Shown here: positions 27,969 through 38,231 of the stretch, piece after piece
How the letters are laid out: each line of letters opens with the position of its first letter
How positions within the stretch are numbered: the stretch's first letter is position 1
DNA from: Nostoc sp. MG11
GTDB lineage: Bacteria; Cyanobacteriota; Cyanobacteriia; Cyanobacteriales; Nostocaceae
Length of the DNA stretch: 64,000 nt
NCBI RefSeq assembly: GCF_014904695.1
Contig: NZ_JACXXN010000025.1
Coordinates: 1-64,000, forward strand
Direction: 5' to 3'
Made by a program: the position numbers and the translations under genes
Notes under the pieces: model-generated
Told to the model about the DNA's origin: nothing
Databases searched by the model: none
The model's input: the letters and a program-made list of their open reading frames with translations, nothing else

Positions 27969-28331
27969 TCAACTTGCTTTTGCTTCATCCCCAGATGCTT
28001 CAGCAACAGCGGCTAACCTATCTGCCGCAGCTTGAACGATTTGAGCTACTTGGCTCAGAGGCATGTGCTGAATTTGTCTGAGAATCAAACTCAAGTCTGA
28101 GGTTTCTGGAATTGGTTTGCCATCCAAGCAGCTAAGCAACTCTTCCATTGTGTAGCCTGCTCTCGATGCGATTTGAGCCAAATTTTCCGTATCTGGTATC
28201 TTCACACCTTTTTCCCACATCTGAACAGCAGTAGCAGAAACTCCCAAAAGCTTACCAAACGCTCGCTGACTCATTGAACCGCGAGCCAGTTTAATGATTT
28301 CAATCAGTTTTTGTCTGCTTTCAATGTTCAC
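27969..28331 (-). CDS. XRE-family helix-turn-helix regulator
   Basis: 120 residues. Residues about 8-65 form a Cro/C1-type HTH: RAFGKLLGVSATAVQMWEKG is the helix-turn-helix, followed by IPDTENLAQIASRAGYT. The C-terminal half is a helical region rich in alanine and glutamine, probably for dimerisation. It is divergent from an unknown gene at 28571 with a 239-bp shared control region, which makes that gene a plausible target. No target site can be assigned from the sequence alone. Confidence 0.8.
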   Translation of the reverse strand: MNIESRQKLIEIIKLARGSMSQRAFGKLLGVSATAVQMWEKGVKIPDTENLAQIASRAGYTMEELLSCLDGKPIPETSDLSLILRQIQHMPLSQVAQIVQAAADRLAAVAEASGDEAKAS

Positions 28332-28570
28332 TGCTTGTTTAGCTAGCCAACGTATTTACAAGTTCACTTTCAATACTACAAGTTTACTTTTATATTGACA
28401 GCCTGATGTTTTAGTACTAAACTAAGTATCTTTAGTTGTAAGATGACAACTATAGTAATGATTTTATAAGTAGGCGATCGCAGCCATCTTGAGCCAAAAG
28501 AACTTATTTTGCTACGGCAGATCAGCTAGTAGCTAGGCATTGCTGCGAACAATAATATCGAAGGTGCATC

Positions 28571-29017
28571 ATGTTTCGCAAGCTACACAAAACTAATCAA
28601 TATCGCCGCAAAGGTCGAAATCTTATAGCCGCTAATAAAATTAAACCAGAACAGTGGAATATTTCTCAATCAGAAGCCAAAGAAGCCCTAAAAGCAAAAG
28701 GCTACGATGTTAAGCAAATCAAAAAAATTCATCACTTGAAGCATCAGGTGTGTATTTCTTTCTGGGATGCAAAATGTAACGTGTGTAGCAGCTTTTTCAG
28801 CTACCGGATTTTTGCGCGTTGGCGAAGCGAAGTAGAAAAGTTAATTTATTGTTGCCAAAACTTAAAAGAATGGGCAAAGTTAAATCACCTCATGCAGTAC
28901 GAATTTGCCTACTATAACTATCCTAGCGAAATAGAAAATACACTCGACGCTAAATTAGAAAACCACTTGCGTGTGTTGAATGCAACAGAACGACAAGCGG
29001 TTTTCCAAGTAGTTTAA
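28571..29017 (+). CDS. Unknown basic protein with cysteine pairs
   Basis: 148 residues, not recognised. The N-terminal half is very basic (FRKLHKTNQYRRKGRN). The middle has cysteines in CISFWDAKCNVC followed later by YCC, which could bind metal but does not match a zinc finger I know. The C-terminal half is helical. Its start has no strong Shine-Dalgarno sequence. It is divergent from an XRE regulator and convergent with prfA, 9 bp apart. Confidence 0.5.
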   Translation: MFRKLHKTNQYRRKGRNLIAANKIKPEQWNISQSEAKEALKAKGYDVKQIKKIHHLKHQVCISFWDAKCNVCSSFFSYRIFARWRSEVEKLIYCCQNLKEWAKLNHLMQYEFAYYNYPSEIENTLDAKLENHLRVLNATERQAVFQVV

Positions 29018-29026
29018 TAGTGACAA

Positions 29027-30127
29027 TTAATTGGCAACACCAGAAGTCGCTAACTCTGCTAAACGCTCCTGCTGATCTTGAGATATACAAGATTGAATAA
29101 CCGTTTCTAAGTCGCCTTCCAAGACAGGGTTGAGGGAATAGTTTTGACCTAGGCGGTGGTCGGTAACGCGATTATCTTTATAGTTGTATGTGCGAATTTT
29201 TTCTGATCGCGATCCTGTACCAACTTGCGATCGCCGCATGGAAGTAACAGCTTCTTGTTGTTCGCTTAACTTGATGTCGTACAACTTCGCCCGCAGAATT
29301 TGCATCGCCCGTTCTTTGTTTTGCAACTGGCTGCGTTCTTCTGTACAGAAAATGCGTATTCCCGTTGGTTTGTGCATCAAGTCAACGGCTGTTTCCACCT
29401 TGTTGACGTTTTGGCCACCAGCACCACCAGAACGAGCTGTAGTCATTTCAATATCTTTCGGGTCAATGTGAATTTCCACATCATCCACCTCTGGCATAAT
29501 CGCCACGGTAGCTGTGGAAGTATGAACCCGTCCCCCAGATTCAGTTGCCGGCACGCGCTGCACACGATGCACTCCAGCTTCAAACTTTAGCTGGCTGTAA
29601 ACGTCATTACCTTTAATTTCGAGAATGACCTCTTTCCAGCCACCCATTTCTCCGCGAGATTCGCTCACTAGAGAAACTTTCCAACCTTGAGTCTGGGCAT
29701 AGCGGGTGTACATCTGCATCAAATCGCCAGCCCAAATACTTGCTTCATCGCCACCAGTACCAGCGCGAATTTCCAACATGATATTCTTTTCATCATTGGG
29801 GTCGCGTGGTAACAGTAAGACTTTCAAGCGAGACTCTAAATATTCTATTTTTTCCTCAAGTTCCTTTACTTCCAGTGCTGCCATTTCTTGCAACTCTGGA
29901 TCACTCGCAGATTCTTTATAAACCTCACGCGCTCCGATCAAGTCTTCTTGGGCTGTTTTCCAAATCTCGTATGTATCAACTACCTCTTCCAAAGAAGAAC
30001 GAGACTTAGCAATTTCTTGATACTCATCAGGGTTGCTAGCGGTATCGGGGTCGCCAAGACGACGTGTTAATTCATTAAAGGTTTGTTCAACAGATTTTAG
30101 TTTGTCTAGTAAGTATGATTCAGCCAT
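29027..30127 (-). CDS. prfA: Peptide chain release factor 1
   Basis: 366 residues, full length. The catalytic GGQ lies in [11 protein letters not shown], preceded by the RF1 region [18 protein letters not shown] that holds the stop-codon reading PAT tripeptide. It releases the peptide at UAA and UAG. It is the last gene of the ribosomal-protein superoperon, after rpmE. A gap of 100 bp with nested hairpins separates it from rpmE. Confidence 0.95.
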   Translation of the reverse strand: MAESYLLDKLKSVEQTFNELTRRLGDPDTASNPDEYQEIAKSRSSLEEVVDTYEIWKTAQEDLIGAREVYKESASDPELQEMAALEVKELEEKIEYLESRLKVLLLPRDPNDEKNIMLEIRAGTGGDEASIWAGDLMQMYTRYAQTQGWKVSLVSESRGEMGGWKEVILEIKGNDVYSQLKFEAGVHRVQRVPATESGGRVHTSTATVAIMPEVDDVEIHIDPKDIEMTTARSGGAGGQNVNKVETAVDLMHKPTGIRIFCTEERSQLQNKERAMQILRAKLYDIKLSEQQEAVTSMRRSQVGTGSRSEKIRTYNYKDNRVTDHRLGQNYSLNPVLEGDLETVIQSCISQDQQERLAELATSGVAN

Positions 30128-30157
30128 GACGAGTGCGATCGCTCCTTAAAATAACAA

Positions 30158-30224
30158 GTTGGCTCGAGCATTAAATGACAATCGACCCAGCTGATGCAGG
30201 GTCGTCGTTAACAGCAGAGCCAAC
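30158..30224 (-). terminator. Nested hairpins between rpmE and prfA
   Basis: An outer pair GTTGGCTC (30158-30165) and GAGCCAAC (30217-30224) encloses an inner perfect pair CGACCC (30183-30188) and GGGTCG (30199-30204). It starts four bases after the rpmE stop. It may end or attenuate the transcript before prfA, or protect the 3' end after processing. Confidence 0.5.
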
Positions 30225-30227
30225 CCG

Positions 30228-30470
30228 CTACTTTTTGTTTTGATCGTCGCCAGATGTTTGAGTGCTGCTCATACCGTATTTGCGGAGGAAGCGCTCTACT
30301 CGACCCTCAGTGTCAATAATCTTCTGAGTACCAGTGTAAAAGGGGTGATTTCCAGACCAAACATCTACATGCAATTCTGGCTTGGTAGAGCCAACAGTCA
30401 TCACAACTTGACCGTTGCAGTAAACTTTAGCTTCTGGATACCACTTGGGATGAATATCAGATTTAGCCAT
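30228..30470 (-). CDS. rpmE: Ribosomal protein bL31
   Basis: 80 residues from ATG 30470, which follows AAGGA. A longer upstream frame has no initiation signal. MAKSDIHPKWYPEAKVYCNG and the later DVWSGNHPFYTGTQK are typical of cyanobacterial bL31. The zinc-binding cysteine set of C+ forms is absent (only one Cys), so this is the zinc-free type. It binds the 50S central protuberance and bridges to the head of 30S. Confidence 0.95.
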   Translation of the reverse strand: MAKSDIHPKWYPEAKVYCNGQVVMTVGSTKPELHVDVWSGNHPFYTGTQKIIDTEGRVERFLRKYGMSSTQTSGDDQNKK

Positions 30471-30583
30471 TGTTCCTTGTGTGGTGAATCTATATAAATT
30501 ATAACTTTCAGCTTTCAATCAAGACTAGGAATTAGGGACTAGGAAAGAGTTTTCCTAATACCCTATACCCAATTTCCAGCAGC

Positions 30584-31000
30584 TTAACGCTTGGAGTACT
30601 GAGGTGCTTTCCGGGCTTTGTGTAAACCATATTTTTTCCGCTCTTTTGCTCTGGGATCACGAGTCAAGTAGCCTTCTGTTTTCAAAGGTGAGCGATTTTC
30701 TGGATCTAGTTGACACAACGCACGGGCAACTCCCAAGCGAATGGAGTCAGCCTGACCGGTCAAGCCACCACCTTCAGCTTTTACCAAAATGTCATATTCG
30801 TTTTCCAGTCCCAGAGTTTCTAGAGGTGCTCTGATGACGCCAAGGTAATTGGCGTTGAATTGAAAATACAAGGTTCCATCTTTCCCGTTGACAGTCAGTT
30901 GACCGTTACCTGGAATTAGACGTACTCGTGCGACTGCGGACTTGCGACGACCAGTTCCCCAGTACACGGCACGACCGCTATTAGCGTCTGCTACTACCAT
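30584..31000 (-). CDS. rpsI: Ribosomal protein uS9
   Basis: 138 residues. The motif [16 protein letters not shown] and the conserved basic tail ending QYSKR, whose arginine reaches the P-site tRNA anticodon loop, are present. Its ATG overlaps the rplM stop by one base (TAATG), so the pair is translationally coupled. Confidence 0.97.
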   Translation of the reverse strand: MVVADANSGRAVYWGTGRRKSAVARVRLIPGNGQLTVNGKDGTLYFQFNANYLGVIRAPLETLGLENEYDILVKAEGGGLTGQADSIRLGVARALCQLDPENRSPLKTEGYLTRDPRAKERKKYGLHKARKAPQYSKR

Positions 31001-31455
31001 TAATTTTCCGCTCCAGGAATTGTATTAACTTTTAGTTCTTTAGGTTTTTGAGCTTCGTGGGGATGAGTGGGCCCAGCGTAGACTTTCAGTTTGGTGAACA
31101 ACTGCCTACCCAGACTATTTTTGGGTAGCATACCTTTAACAGCGACTTCTACTATCCTTTCTGGTAGGCGTTGTTGCAGCTTAGCGAAGGTTTCTGTTTT
31201 CATCCCGCCAGGACGACCAGAATGGCGACGATAAATCTTTTGGGTACGCTTTTTACCTGTAACTGCTATTTTTTCAGCGTTGACGACGATAACAAAGTCA
31301 CCTGTATCTAGGTGAGGAGTATATTCGGCTTTTTTTTTGCCTCTGAGAATCTGGGCGATTTCAGTGGCGAGGCGACCGAGGCGTTGGTCAGTAGCGTCTA
31401 CTACGTACCACTCACGCTCAAGGGATTCTTGAGGAGGAAGGTATGTTTTATTCAT
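31000..31455 (-). CDS. rplM: Ribosomal protein uL13
   Basis: 151 residues. [19 protein letters not shown] near the N-terminus and [21 protein letters not shown] are conserved uL13 signatures. It is an early assembly protein of the 50S subunit. It sits between truA and rpsI, the order typical of cyanobacteria and red-line plastids. Confidence 0.97.
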   Translation of the reverse strand: MNKTYLPPQESLEREWYVVDATDQRLGRLATEIAQILRGKKKAEYTPHLDTGDFVIVVNAEKIAVTGKKRTQKIYRRHSGRPGGMKTETFAKLQQRLPERIVEVAVKGMLPKNSLGRQLFTKLKVYAGPTHPHEAQKPKELKVNTIPGAEN

Positions 31456-31486
31456 TGTTGTTTGTCCTTTGTCACTTTGTCTTTGA

Positions 31487-31522
31487 AGTTCTGAACGCCG
31501 AAGCCGGTGCTCAGACTTCTCT
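31487..31522. repeat. Dispersed GC-rich element in the truA-rplM spacer
   Basis: GTTCTGAACGCCGAAGCCGG followed by TGCTCAGACTTCTC shares its ends with elements near 18573-18632 and 40891-40925. It is embedded between heptamer repeats on both sides, so at least two repeat families are nested here. Confidence 0.5.
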
Positions 31523-31581
31523 GTTTGTCATTTGTCCGTTGTCATTTGTCGTTACTAATGACTAATGACTCTTGACTAATA
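31522..31581. repeat. Inverted heptamer array at the 3' end of truA
   Basis: Left arm units GTCATTT, GTCCGTT and GTCATTT (from 31526) are mirrored by ACTAATG, ACTAATG, ACTCTTG and ACTAATA. The right arm forms the last codons of truA on the minus strand, encoding the tail VISQESLVISNDK. Confidence 0.7.
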
Positions 31582-32396
31582 ACCAACTTTGGCAGGGTTT
31601 CGTACCAAATCTCTTTTGGAAAGGGAAAATTTGGATAGCCGACGCGCAATAAGCATAAGCCTTGGGGAGGTGCAGCGTGTTTCACTTCTTCCCGGCGTTG
31701 TTCTTTCCAGAGTTCTGTGAAGCTAGCAAGCGATCGCTTGCCAGAGCCTACTTGTGCCAGCATCCCTACCAAGAGCCTCACCATGCCATACAAAAATCCA
31801 TCTGCCTGTATTTCTATATGGATAAATGGCCCACTACGACAACATTCTGCTGCTTGTACCTCTACCCAGGAGTGCGATCGCTTTGATCCTGCACGGTGAA
31901 AAGCAGCCAAATGGTGTTTTCCCATTAACGGTTTGAGGGCAGCTTGAATTAAGGCTTCATCCAAGGGATCATAATAATAATGCCAACTGAAGGGTTGTAC
32001 GAACAAGTTCGGTAGATCTTCAGTGTATATGGTATAGCGATACCGTCGATAGGCTGCATTAAAGCGAGCGTGCCAACGGTTATCTACACTTGCCGATGCC
32101 CTTATTAATATATCTTGAGGCAGATAGCTGTTAAGAACTGTTGCCCACTTATGAGGTGGGATTAAACCTGTAGCATCAAAATGAGCTATTTGAGCAGCGG
32201 CGTGAACTCCGGCGTCGGTACGCCCAGCACCGTGTAGTGGTACATGGTATCCAATAATTTTCGTGATCGCTGCTTCAATCTCTTCCTGAACAGTGCGCTG
32301 CTGCTTTTGCCGTTGCCAGCCATGAAAGTAAGTGCCCAGGTATTGGATTACCAGGGCTACTCGGTGAGTCGGTGGAGGCTGGTGACTTTCTAACAT
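31542..32396 (-). CDS. truA: tRNA pseudouridine synthase A
   Basis: 284 residues. It isomerises uridines 38-40 in the tRNA anticodon arm. The catalytic aspartate is D61 in GAGRTDAGVHA, and YLGTYFHGWQRQ near the N-terminus is the family's first motif. The final 13 or so residues (VISQESLVISNDK) are encoded by 7-bp intergenic repeat DNA and are not part of the conserved enzyme. It lies between rplQ and rplM in the superoperon. Confidence 0.95.
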   Translation of the reverse strand: MLESHQPPPTHRVALVIQYLGTYFHGWQRQKQQRTVQEEIEAAITKIIGYHVPLHGAGRTDAGVHAAAQIAHFDATGLIPPHKWATVLNSYLPQDILIRASASVDNRWHARFNAAYRRYRYTIYTEDLPNLFVQPFSWHYYYDPLDEALIQAALKPLMGKHHLAAFHRAGSKRSHSWVEVQAAECCRSGPFIHIEIQADGFLYGMVRLLVGMLAQVGSGKRSLASFTELWKEQRREEVKHAAPPQGLCLLRVGYPNFPFPKEIWYETLPKLVISQESLVISNDK

Positions 32397-32405
32397 ACAG
32401 ATTAT

Positions 32406-32486
32406 GTCATTTGTCTCTTGTCAAATGAGTTGCGGAGTCTCAAGTAGAAATAACTTGACTCCTGACTCTTGACTCTTGACTAATGA
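32406..32486. repeat. Inverted heptamer array between rplQ and truA
   Basis: Left arm GTCATTT-GTCTCTT-GTCAAAT; right arm TTGACTCCTGACTC and TTGACTCTTGACTAATGA. The arms are imperfect reverse complements separated by about 30 bases, with a period of seven. Confidence 0.65.
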
Positions 32487-32487
32487 A

Positions 32488-32838
32488 TTAGACCAGTTCA
32501 ATAATCGCCATTTGGGCATTATCACCCCGACGCGGCACAGTATGCAGGATGCGGGTATAACCTCCTTGGCGATTACCATACCGAGTGGGAGCTTGCTCAA
32601 ACAAAGCGTGAACTAGTTGTTTGTCAAAGATATAGCCCAGGGCTTCCCGACGTGCTGACAAAGAGCCGTCTTTGGCTAGGGTAATCATTTTGTCTACTTC
32701 ACTTCGCAGAACTTTAGCTCTAACTAAAGTAGTAGTTATCCGACCATGACGTATCAGCTCGGTAGCGAGCGATCGCAGCAAAGCACGGCGCTGATCGGTT
32801 GGTTTACTGAGTTTTTTGACGCGACAACGGTGACGCAT
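32488..32838 (-). CDS. rplQ: Ribosomal protein bL17
   Basis: 116 residues. [20 protein letters not shown] is a near-invariant N-terminus of bL17, and the C-terminal part ends [14 protein letters not shown]. It follows rpoA after 33 bp, the usual neighbour. Confidence 0.97.
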   Translation of the reverse strand: MRHRCRVKKLSKPTDQRRALLRSLATELIRHGRITTTLVRAKVLRSEVDKMITLAKDGSLSARREALGYIFDKQLVHALFEQAPTRYGNRQGGYTRILHTVPRRGDNAQMAIIELV

Positions 32839-32871
32839 AATTATGCACTATGAATTATGAACGGTTTTTAA

Positions 32872-33819
32872 TTAAGGGTGTTTAGAACCTCTTTCCTGCG
32901 GCAGGGTAATGCCTAATCGTCGCTGCAAAGCTTCAACTACTTCTTCCGCTGATTTCTGACCAAAGTTCTTAATTTCTAAGAGGTCTTCTTGGGTATAATC
33001 CAACAAATCTGCTACAGAGTTAACCTGTGCTCGTTTGAGACAGTTATAAGCCCGCACAGAAAGTTGTAACTCTTCGATAGGAATCTGAGCAGTTGGATCG
33101 TCTGGAATGTCTGAACCTGTATCTGTTGGTTCTAGGGAGATATCTTTCAACGGATTGAATAAATCTACCAAAATGCCAGCAGCAGAGGATAGTGCTTCTT
33201 GGGGAGAGAGACTACCATTCGTCCAAACTTCTAACAGCAGTCGGTCTTTTGTGATCGAGCCGTCTAAACGGGCTTCTTCGACACTATAGTTAACTTTCCG
33301 CACTGGCATAAACACTGAGTCGATTTGGAGAAAGTCCAACGATGTGGCTTCTTCACGTCCTCGCTCTACGGTGCGATACCCTTTGCCTTTCTCGATCCGA
33401 AATTCCATTTCCAGCTTGCCTCCCTCAGCTAGGGTGGCTATATACTGAGTTGGATCAATGACTTCTACTTCACTGGGTAAATCAAAATGTGCCGCGGTAA
33501 CTGTTGCTGGGCCGTTAACGAGCAACCGACCAATCTGAGGTTGAGAAGAATAGCTTTTAAGAATTACTTCCTTCATTTTCATGAGGATTTCCAGCACATC
33601 TTCTCGTACACCCGGAACTGTGGCAAACTCATGAGAAACGCCTGCAATCCGCACTGCTGTGACTGCTGTACCCTCTAAATTAGATAGTAAAACCCGCCGC
33701 AGCGCGTTGCCAACAGTTGTTCCTTGACCACGCTCCAGAGGTTCCAGAATAAACTTACTGTAATGGCTACGACTTTCTTCTGTACTAGACTCTACACATT
33801 CAATTTGAAACTGCGCCAC
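32872..33819 (-). CDS. rpoA: RNA polymerase alpha subunit
   Basis: 315 residues. The N-terminal domain for dimerisation has FILEPLERGQGTTVGNALRR and ATVPGVREDVLEI. The C-terminal domain at about 235-305 has LKRAQVNSVADLLDY and LLEIKNFGQKSAEEV, which contact upstream DNA and activators. An unusually long 329-bp spacer separates it from rpsK, so it may also have its own promoter. Confidence 0.97.
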   Translation of the reverse strand: MAQFQIECVESSTEESRSHYSKFILEPLERGQGTTVGNALRRVLLSNLEGTAVTAVRIAGVSHEFATVPGVREDVLEILMKMKEVILKSYSSQPQIGRLLVNGPATVTAAHFDLPSEVEVIDPTQYIATLAEGGKLEMEFRIEKGKGYRTVERGREEATSLDFLQIDSVFMPVRKVNYSVEEARLDGSITKDRLLLEVWTNGSLSPQEALSSAAGILVDLFNPLKDISLEPTDTGSDIPDDPTAQIPIEELQLSVRAYNCLKRAQVNSVADLLDYTQEDLLEIKNFGQKSAEEVVEALQRRLGITLPQERGSKHP

Positions 33820-34148
33820 GGATTAGCCTCCCTTCTTTTAAGGTGCTGCTAGCAGGCAAATCAATTGCCTCCCGAATTCACTTTATGTCCTGTAGATTTA
33901 GGTCTGTCAAACTCACAAAATAGAGTTTGAAGCTCCTATTGAGCTTACAGGTGTTGATAAAATTTTGGGTTTTCCAAAGTTTAGTTGCTCTTCCTACTGG
34001 AAGAACTGATACGCTTTGAGTAGGCCCAGCCGTCTGAAGTTTACAAGCTTTACCTAACGGCAGTTTGCACTTCTAATAGTCTAAGCATCCATGACGGGTG
34101 ACTTATTTTTGATGAAACTTCTTGCCCTTAGTGTCTAATTTTTGATGA
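33820..34148. other. 329-bp spacer between rpsK and rpoA
   Basis: Much longer than most gaps of this superoperon and without heptamer arrays. There are only weak stems such as CTTCC-TACT-GGAAG near 33991-34005. It may hold an internal promoter for rpoA-rplQ on the minus strand. No ORF is supported. Confidence 0.45.
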
Positions 34149-34544
34149 TTAAACTCGACGACGTTTAGGTGGACGGCAACCATTGTGAGGAATCGGGGTA
34201 ATATCCCGAATTAGTGTAATTTCCAGTCCTGCTCCTTGGAGTGCCCGGATAGCCGTTTCTCTACCTGCTCCTGGGCCACTGACCATTACCTCAATTTGAC
34301 GCATCCCTTGATCGATCGCTCGACGTGCTGCGCTTTCAGCGGCAGTTTGTGCTGCAAAAGGAGTTCCCTTTTTTGCTCCCTTAAAACCGCTAGAACCAGC
34401 GCTAGCCCAAGATATGACATCTCCATTTTGATCGGTAATGGTGACAATGCTATTGTTGAAAGTAGACTGGATATAGGCCATCCCGTTGGGGACGTTCCGT
34501 TTTTGTTTTTTGCTCCCGGATTTTTTAGTTGGTTGTCTCGCCAT
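34149..34544 (-). CDS. rpsK: Ribosomal protein uS11
   Basis: 131 residues. [32 protein letters not shown] and the C-terminal [12 protein letters not shown] are diagnostic of uS11, which lines the platform of the 30S subunit near the mRNA exit. It follows rpsM after 54 bp. Confidence 0.97.
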   Translation of the reverse strand: MARQPTKKSGSKKQKRNVPNGMAYIQSTFNNSIVTITDQNGDVISWASAGSSGFKGAKKGTPFAAQTAAESAARRAIDQGMRQIEVMVSGPGAGRETAIRALQGAGLEITLIRDITPIPHNGCRPPKRRRV

Positions 34545-34598
34545 ATTTGTTTAGTGAATTTCAGGTAAAACTTGCTCTGATTGGCAAGCGGTGCAAAA

Positions 34599-34979
34599 TT
34601 ATTTGCCTGGTGCCTTCTTCTTACCGGCCACTGTCTGCCTTCTCCCACGACGGGTTCTAGCGTTAGTGCGAGTTCTTTGTCCTCTGACTGGTAGGCCCAT
34701 GCGATGACGACGCCCTCTGTAGGTGCCAATGTCAACTAAGCGCTTGATGTTCATAGACTCCAAGCGCCGCAAATCCCCTTCAACTTGATAGTTGCTTTCT
34801 ACTTCTGCTCGCAGGGCTGCGACATCGGCATCACTTAACTCTTTAACACGGATGTCTGGGTTTACACCTGTAGCCGCTAGAATCTCTTGCGACCGTGATA
34901 ATCCAATCCCGTAAATGTAAGTCAGACCAATTTCAATGCGCTTATCGCGTGGAAGGTCTACTCCGGCAATACGTGCCAC
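34599..34979 (-). CDS. rpsM: Ribosomal protein uS13
   Basis: 126 residues. [20 protein letters not shown] opens the protein and [17 protein letters not shown] ends it, both typical of uS13, which sits in the 30S head and touches tRNA and the intersubunit bridge. It follows rpmJ after 115 bp. Confidence 0.97.
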   Translation of the reverse strand: MARIAGVDLPRDKRIEIGLTYIYGIGLSRSQEILAATGVNPDIRVKELSDADVAALRAEVESNYQVEGDLRRLESMNIKRLVDIGTYRGRRHRMGLPVRGQRTRTNARTRRGRRQTVAGKKKAPGK

Positions 34980-35094
34980 AATTAATCTCTCCCTATTGTT
35001 GTCGCAATTATTGTTGGAAAAACGTGATTAATCGCGTCTTTTCGTTTTAATGATGATATGTGTGTCGTACCCGAATTTGATGGTGGTAAGAGCA

Positions 35095-35208
35095 CTATCC
35101 TTGACGTTGCTTGTGCTTGGGGTTGACACAAATCACCATAACGCGACCACGACGTTTGATCACGTTGCACTTTTCACAAATTTTCTTGACTGAGGCTCTG
35201 ACTTTCAT
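35095..35208 (-). CDS. rpmJ: Ribosomal protein bL36
   Basis: A 37-residue gene read directly on the minus strand: it begins [20 protein letters not shown] and ends HKQRQG. Its cysteines and histidine (C11, C14, C27, H32) form the zinc ribbon of the zinc-binding bL36 type. The position between infA and rpsM is the expected one. It is too short for usual length cut-offs and is easily missed. Confidence 0.95.
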   Translation of the reverse strand: MKVRASVKKICEKCNVIKRRGRVMVICVNPKHKQRQG

Positions 35209-35324
35209 GCCTTTTCTAATTGACTCCAAATATTGAATTATAGCATTTTTAGGGAAATTAATTTCAGTTTACTAACTGAGGAACACCAAAAAGTTGTTTT
35301 ATGGTAAAATTCTCTACATGTGAT

Positions 35325-35549
35325 TTACTTCTTCCGTAGTCGATAAGTGATTCTGCCTTTCGTCAAGTCATAGGGAGTTAACTCTACTTTGACGCGATCG
35401 CCAGGTAAAATCTTGATATAATTGCGGCGGATCTTGCCGGAAATGTGTGCCAGCACATTAAAGCCATTGTCCAAGTCAACGCGAAACATTGCATTGGGCA
35501 AGGATTCAGTAACCGTGCCTTCCATTTCAATCAAATCTTGCTTAGACAA
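35325..35549 (-). CDS. infA: Translation initiation factor IF-1
   Basis: 74 residues, a single OB fold. [20 protein letters not shown] and [19 protein letters not shown] are the typical sequences. It occupies the A site of the 30S subunit during initiation. It lies between adk and rpmJ. Confidence 0.97.
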
Positions 35550-35752
35550 TTTGTTTTTTCCTCAACTCAACAATCTCCTGTTCTGTTGCAGCAGCTTCAT
35601 CTGCAAGAGAACATACTTTAAGAAATATATCAACAGTTTATTAATATATCTTAGCTAAAATTGATCTACTCCCTGCTAGGAGTGCAAGAAAGCAGGAGGT
35701 AACTACATACTTATTCTTGTCTCCCTTCCTTTGCGTCTGTCTCTGTCATGTT

Positions 35753-36307
35753 TCAGGAGGCTATTATCTTTTGAAGATCGCAAGTGACTTCTTCTTGGGG
35801 CTGATTACCATTGATCGTGAGGAGTTTTTGGCGCTCGCGGTAATAGTCAATCAAAGGCGCAGTTTCAGCGCGGTAAACTTCTAGCCGACGACGAATCACC
35901 TCTTCAGTGTCATCTTTTCGTCCTCTGCCGAGTAAACGTGCTACCACTACTTCATCTGGCGCATCTAAGTTAACTACCCTTTCGCCATGCTGATGCGTTT
36001 TTTCCAATAACTCCTGCAAAAAAACTGCTTGAGTTACTTTGCGGGGAAAACCATCAAGAATCCAACCGGATGCAATATCTGGCTGTTCTAACCGCTCCTG
36101 CACCATTTCCTGCACTAGCTGATCAGGGACTAATTCACCGCCATCAACATAACTTTGAGCCTTAATCCCTAAAGGAGTTTGCTCTTTCATGGCTTGTCTT
36201 AATATGTCGCCCGTAGAAATATGGGGAATATTCAACTTTTTAGCCAAGGTTTGAGCTTGAGTTCCTTTACCAGCCCCAGGTGGCCCCAAGAAGATTAATC
36301 GCGTCAC
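35753..36307 (-). CDS. adk: Adenylate kinase
   Basis: 184 residues, the short form without a zinc lid. P-loop [10 protein letters not shown] is at about 7-16; GWILDGFPR is the NMP-binding stretch, and the short lid has [17 protein letters not shown]. It converts ATP and AMP to two ADP. Its ATG overlaps the secY stop by one base. Confidence 0.97.
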   Translation of the reverse strand: MTRLIFLGPPGAGKGTQAQTLAKKLNIPHISTGDILRQAMKEQTPLGIKAQSYVDGGELVPDQLVQEMVQERLEQPDIASGWILDGFPRKVTQAVFLQELLEKTHQHGERVVNLDAPDEVVVARLLGRGRKDDTEEVIRRRLEVYRAETAPLIDYYRERQKLLTINGNQPQEEVTCDLQKIIAS

Positions 36308-37620
36308 TATTGTTTCACCATTCCTTCATAGCGCTGAGAGATGACGTAAGTTTGGACTTGTTTAGCTGTCTCAATTGCCACACCAACTAGAATTAACAAA
36401 GAGGTTGCACCCAGACCCTTAAAGGTTGGTACTCCTAAAGCACTTTCCACGCCGGTTGGAATAATAGCAACTAAACCCAAAAATATAGCACCCAAAAAGG
36501 TGAGTCGGTTTGTCACACGCTCAATATACTCACTAGTCGCCTTACCCGGACGAATGCCAGGAATACTGGAACCCATTTTCTTCAGGTTTTGCGCTACGTC
36601 TACTGGGTTGAGTATCAACGAAGAATAGAAATAGCTAAAGAAAATGATAGAAATCATGTAGACCAAAGCATATATCCAAGAACCAGAACCGCTTGGACTC
36701 AGATAAGTGTTAACAATATTCGCTAATTCTGGGTTTTTGGTAAAATTAGCGATCAAAAGTGGCAAACTCAGGATGGCAGCTGCAAAGATAATTGGCATGA
36801 CGCCCCCAGCTATTAACCGCAGGGGTAAATAACTACGTTGCTCTGCCAAAACGCGGCGACCTACTTGGCGACGAGCCGAAATAATCGGAATGCGACGCAT
36901 TCCTTCTTGCACAAAAACAATACCAACAATTGTTGCTAGGAAAACCAAGATCAGCACTATCACACGACCTACTATTTCCCGACCACCAACTTGTACCAAG
37001 TCAATGGTATCGCCTAATGATTTTGGTAACGATGCTACAATGTTGACAAAAATCAACAATGATGCGCCATTCCCAATACCACGTTCTGTGATCAATTCTG
37101 AAGCCCACATTACGAACATGGAACCAGCAATCAGAGCGATCGCCGTTTCAGCTACGAAGACTGGCCCTGGGTTTAGAGCAAATTGCTGGAGAAATAATGC
37201 CGAAAAAGCCACACTTTGAATAATGGCCCAGCCTAAAGATACATAGCGGGTAATTTGTGCAATTTTCCGTCGACCAGCTTCCCCTTCATTTTTCTGTAAA
37301 TTTTCTAAAGAAGGAATTGCCGCAGTAAGCAATTGAATAATAATGGATGCATTAATGAAGGGCAGAATTCCTAAGGCAAAGACTCCCAAAGTCGAAAGTC
37401 CCCGCCCAGAAAATATATCCAACAAACCGAATATGGAATTATTGCCCTGAATAGCTTCGCCAAATCTAACTCTATCAATCCCTGGTACTGGTAGAAATAT
37501 GCCTAGGCGAACCAAAATTAAAATCCCGACAGTGACAAGCAGCCTGCCTCTCAGCCCAGCCGCTTGAGCCATCTGCATAAAAGTTTCTTGAGCCGTTGGG
37601 GCTTTGTCTCGACTGATCAT
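36307..37620 (-). CDS. secY: Protein translocase subunit SecY
   Basis: 437 residues with about ten membrane segments. FLPVPGIDR and [12 protein letters not shown] lie in the N-terminal half; [25 protein letters not shown] and [14 protein letters not shown] follow. It forms the protein-conducting channel of cytoplasmic and thylakoid membranes. It sits after rplO and before adk, the standard order. Confidence 0.97.
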   Translation of the reverse strand: MISRDKAPTAQETFMQMAQAAGLRGRLLVTVGILILVRLGIFLPVPGIDRVRFGEAIQGNNSIFGLLDIFSGRGLSTLGVFALGILPFINASIIIQLLTAAIPSLENLQKNEGEAGRRKIAQITRYVSLGWAIIQSVAFSALFLQQFALNPGPVFVAETAIALIAGSMFVMWASELITERGIGNGASLLIFVNIVASLPKSLGDTIDLVQVGGREIVGRVIVLILVFLATIVGIVFVQEGMRRIPIISARRQVGRRVLAEQRSYLPLRLIAGGVMPIIFAAAILSLPLLIANFTKNPELANIVNTYLSPSGSGSWIYALVYMISIIFFSYFYSSLILNPVDVAQNLKKMGSSIPGIRPGKATSEYIERVTNRLTFLGAIFLGLVAIIPTGVESALGVPTFKGLGATSLLILVGVAIETAKQVQTYVISQRYEGMVKQ

Positions 37621-37694
37621 AGAGTGCTACCTTTATTCTGAACCAAACGCTGGTAGCGAGTTGGTTTGCATTTAAGTGCGCTGTTCTGGCTCAC

Positions 37695-38138
37695 TCATAA
37701 GACTTCACAACTCCCACCAGCTGCCTCAATTTTGCTACGAGCTGTACCTGTGAAAGCTGCCGCTTGCACCTTGAGCGGAATGCTCAATTCCCCATTACCC
37801 AAAATTTTCAATGGTCCCTTGACAGCAGTTATGATACCTGCTGCTTTTAAGGAGATCAAAGTTACTTCTGTATTAGCAGGAAGGGAAGCTAGCTTCTCTA
37901 CATTAATCGTAGTGTAATTTTTACGATTAACAATTGGAAAGCCCTTCAACTTAGGCAGACGACGATACAATGGCTGCTGACCACCTTCAAAACCTGGTCG
38001 GGTACCGCTACCAGAGCGAGATTTTTGACCTCGCATACCTAAACCAGCACTAGCACCTTGACCGGCAGAAATACCTCTACCTACACGCTTACGGCGTTTT
38101 TTCGAGCCTTTTTGAGGCTTAACATCGTTGAGTCTCAT
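37695..38138 (-). CDS. rplO: Ribosomal protein uL15
   Basis: 147 residues. [20 protein letters not shown] and the glycine-rich [19 protein letters not shown] loop that runs into 23S rRNA are diagnostic. It follows rpsE with no rpmD (uL30) between them, as in other cyanobacteria. Confidence 0.97.
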   Translation of the reverse strand: MRLNDVKPQKGSKKRRKRVGRGISAGQGASAGLGMRGQKSRSGSGTRPGFEGGQQPLYRRLPKLKGFPIVNRKNYTTINVEKLASLPANTEVTLISLKAAGIITAVKGPLKILGNGELSIPLKVQAAAFTGTARSKIEAAGGSCEVL

Positions 38139-38148
38139 AAGCTAAAAG

Positions 38149-38230
38149 TTGTCATTTTTCATTTTTCATTTTTCATTTGTCATTTGTTATTGCTAAGAAC
38201 AAAGGACTAAGGACGACGGACGAATGACTA
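38149..38230. repeat. Inverted heptamer array between rpsE and rplO
   Basis: Left arm: GTCATTT, TTCATTT, TTCATTT, TTCATTT, GTCATTT, GTTATTG. Right arm: GGACTAAGGACGACGGACGAATGAC, which reads as the reverse complement pattern with period seven. The arms flank about 15 bases near 38190-38205. Confidence 0.7.
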
Positions 38231-38231
38231 C

